This document shows, one piece after another, positions 63,009 through 64,000 of a stretch of DNA of 64,000 nucleotides. Origin of the DNA: Lathyrus oleraceus (Eukaryota; Streptophyta; Magnoliopsida; Fabales; Fabaceae); the NCBI RefSeq assembly GCF_024323335.1, contig NC_066581.1, positions 297,619,536 through 297,683,535 on the forward strand. Direction: 5' to 3'. The position numbers were made by a program, and so were the translations under genes. Every line of letters begins with the position of its first letter. The stretch's first letter is position 1. The notes beneath the pieces are model-generated. The model searched no databases and was not told the origin of the DNA. It saw nothing but the letters and a program-made list of their open reading frames with translations.

Positions 63009-63490
63009 CAATGATATGTTACTTCTTATTCTTCCAAGGAGATAAGCTTACTCTAGTGGGATAATCTGACTCTGATATGGCTATAGACATTGGTTCTATA
63101 AAGTCCACTTCGGGCTACATGATTAAATTTGCAAGGGGAGTTGTGGCTTGGTAGTCCAGATTGCAAAAGTGTGTAGCACTTTCTACTAAAGAGGATTTGT
63201 TCATTACAATTATTGAAGCATGCAAATAGTTACTATGGTTGAAGAAATTTTTGCAGGAGCTTGTTTTTGTTCAAGAGAAATATGTGTTATTTGTTGATAG
63301 CGAAATCGCTATTCATCTTGGTAAGAATCTGACTTTTCATAATAGGTCCAAACACATTAATGTGAGATATCATTGGAGTTAACTAAAGTTCATACAAATG
63401 ATAATGGTTCTAATATGATGACTAAAGCATTACCAAGAGAAAAATTTGAAGCTTGTTGTAATATCTCCGGTTTGGCGATTTCCTCCACAT
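63009..63490 (+). pseudogene. Copia RNase H C-terminal relic (plus strand)
   Basis: Translation shows GDKLTLVG, SDSDMAIDIGSIKSTSGYMI, then RLQKCVALSTKEDLF, EACK and LLWLKKFLQELVF, VDSEIAIHLGKN and RSKHINVRYHW, then MMTKALPREKFEACC. This is the end of a TNT1/Tork-type copia polyprotein. In-frame stops occur after LTLVG, after VVAW, after EACK and after YHWS. The 5' part of the element is missing. It is followed by the polypurine tract and LTR. Confidence 0.9.
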
Positions 63491-63495
63491 AATTG

Positions 63496-63508
63496 TGAGG
63501 GGGAGATT
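63496..63508 (+). other. Polypurine tract of plus-strand copia
   Basis: GTGAGGGGGAGAT immediately before the LTR start TGTTGGGTTTGG; typical of Tork/TNT1 elements. Confidence 0.8.
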
Positions 63509-64000
63509 TGTTGGGTTTGGACTCCCTTCCTATGTGAAGAAAGGCCCAAACATGATTAGCCCATTTGTCTCACTTATTTAAGTGGAGAGGATAAATTTAG
63601 GATTAAGAGAGATAGAGAGAAAATAAGGATTCAAAAGAGAGAAAAGAGGAGAGAAACTCATTCCTTTTTTCTGCATTCATTCTCACTAAATCAACGATCC
63701 ACGATTCGTTAACAGTCAGATCGAGCTCAAATCTGGATAGAAGGTTCCTAACACATATATCTAACTTTTGACTATTCAGAAGTTCAAAAAAATATTTTAG
63801 GTGAGAGTTATTTGCTTCACAATGAAGCTGTAGATTTTGGAAGTTTTTCATCTTTTTGATTCTTAATCGTAAGCTAGTTTGCTTTGTGATTTTCGGTTGT
63901 TAGCACTAGTTTTTGAATCACTTTAAGACTCTCTTGTACCCTTAATTGATTATAATGGAGTTATTTGTTTGGTATGGACGACTCATGGCTTTTACTCTCA
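63509..64000 (+). repeat. 3' LTR of plus-strand copia (runs off the window)
   Basis: Starts TGTTGGGTTTGGACTCCC. A TATA-like TATTTAAGTGGAG lies at about 63575, followed by a GA-rich tract. The end is outside the window. The minus-strand open stretch here is incidental. Confidence 0.75.

Overview
This window is repeat-rich, AT-rich plant nuclear DNA, most likely from a legume. The evidence is two tRNA-Val genes of plant type, intron-bearing plant mobile domain coding sequence, Athila-type and copia retrotransposons, and a very long solo LTR resembling the Fabeae Ogre type; the legume placement is inference. I see no intact protein-coding host gene. The only features likely to be functional are the two identical tRNA-Val(AAC) genes at 4955-5028 and 59235-59308, in an almost identical 603-bp segment present at both ends of the window.

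Layout. 1-4480 is degraded sequence with a minus-strand coding relic (about 1219-2390). 4481-5083 is tRNA segment copy 1. 5340-7650 holds retrotransposon debris, including an Athila-type reverse transcriptase fragment. A roughly 3.6-kb non-coding block follows in three copies. Copy 1 (7780-45111) is swollen by insertions. Copy 2 (46830-48033) is truncated. Copy 3 (51553-55140) lacks the insertions and so preserves the empty sites. In copy 1 these sites show a 551-bp solo LTR (10346-10896, TSD ATAAG), a 976-bp mariner-like element with a relic of an intron-split transposase (11159-12134, TSD TA) and a Mutator-like element (MULE, 12327-43202, 9-bp TSD).

The MULE is the core of the window. It carries a MURA transposase pseudogene (+ strand, 40229-42331) and a divergent plant mobile domain (PMD) pseudogene (- strand, 39230 back to 12705). 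The PMD gene is split by a Ty1-copia element (13333-37589). That copia element was hit in its reverse transcriptase/RNase H region by an Athila-type Ty3-gypsy element (19562-31281), and in its 3' LTR by a 4.3-kb solo LTR (32410-36698, TSD GAGTG). This gives a four-level nest with target-site duplications at each level. The internal order is MULE, then copia, then Athila and the solo LTR.

Right of the nest, 45112-46830 is a near-perfect inverted repeat (752- and 751-bp arms, AT-repeat loop). A minus-strand Helitron (48034-51552) with a Rep relic lies between block copies 2 and 3. 55510-58760 holds retroelement-like untranslated sequence with an 18-unit tandem array. tRNA segment copy 2 follows, then a truncated minus-strand copia (60017-about 63000) abutting a plus-strand copia end (63009-64000).

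Most coding relics are inactivated. The Athila gag-pol (12 in-frame stops) and the copia gag-pol (6 stops) have no frameshift that I can detect, whereas MURA and PMD have both stops and frameshifts.
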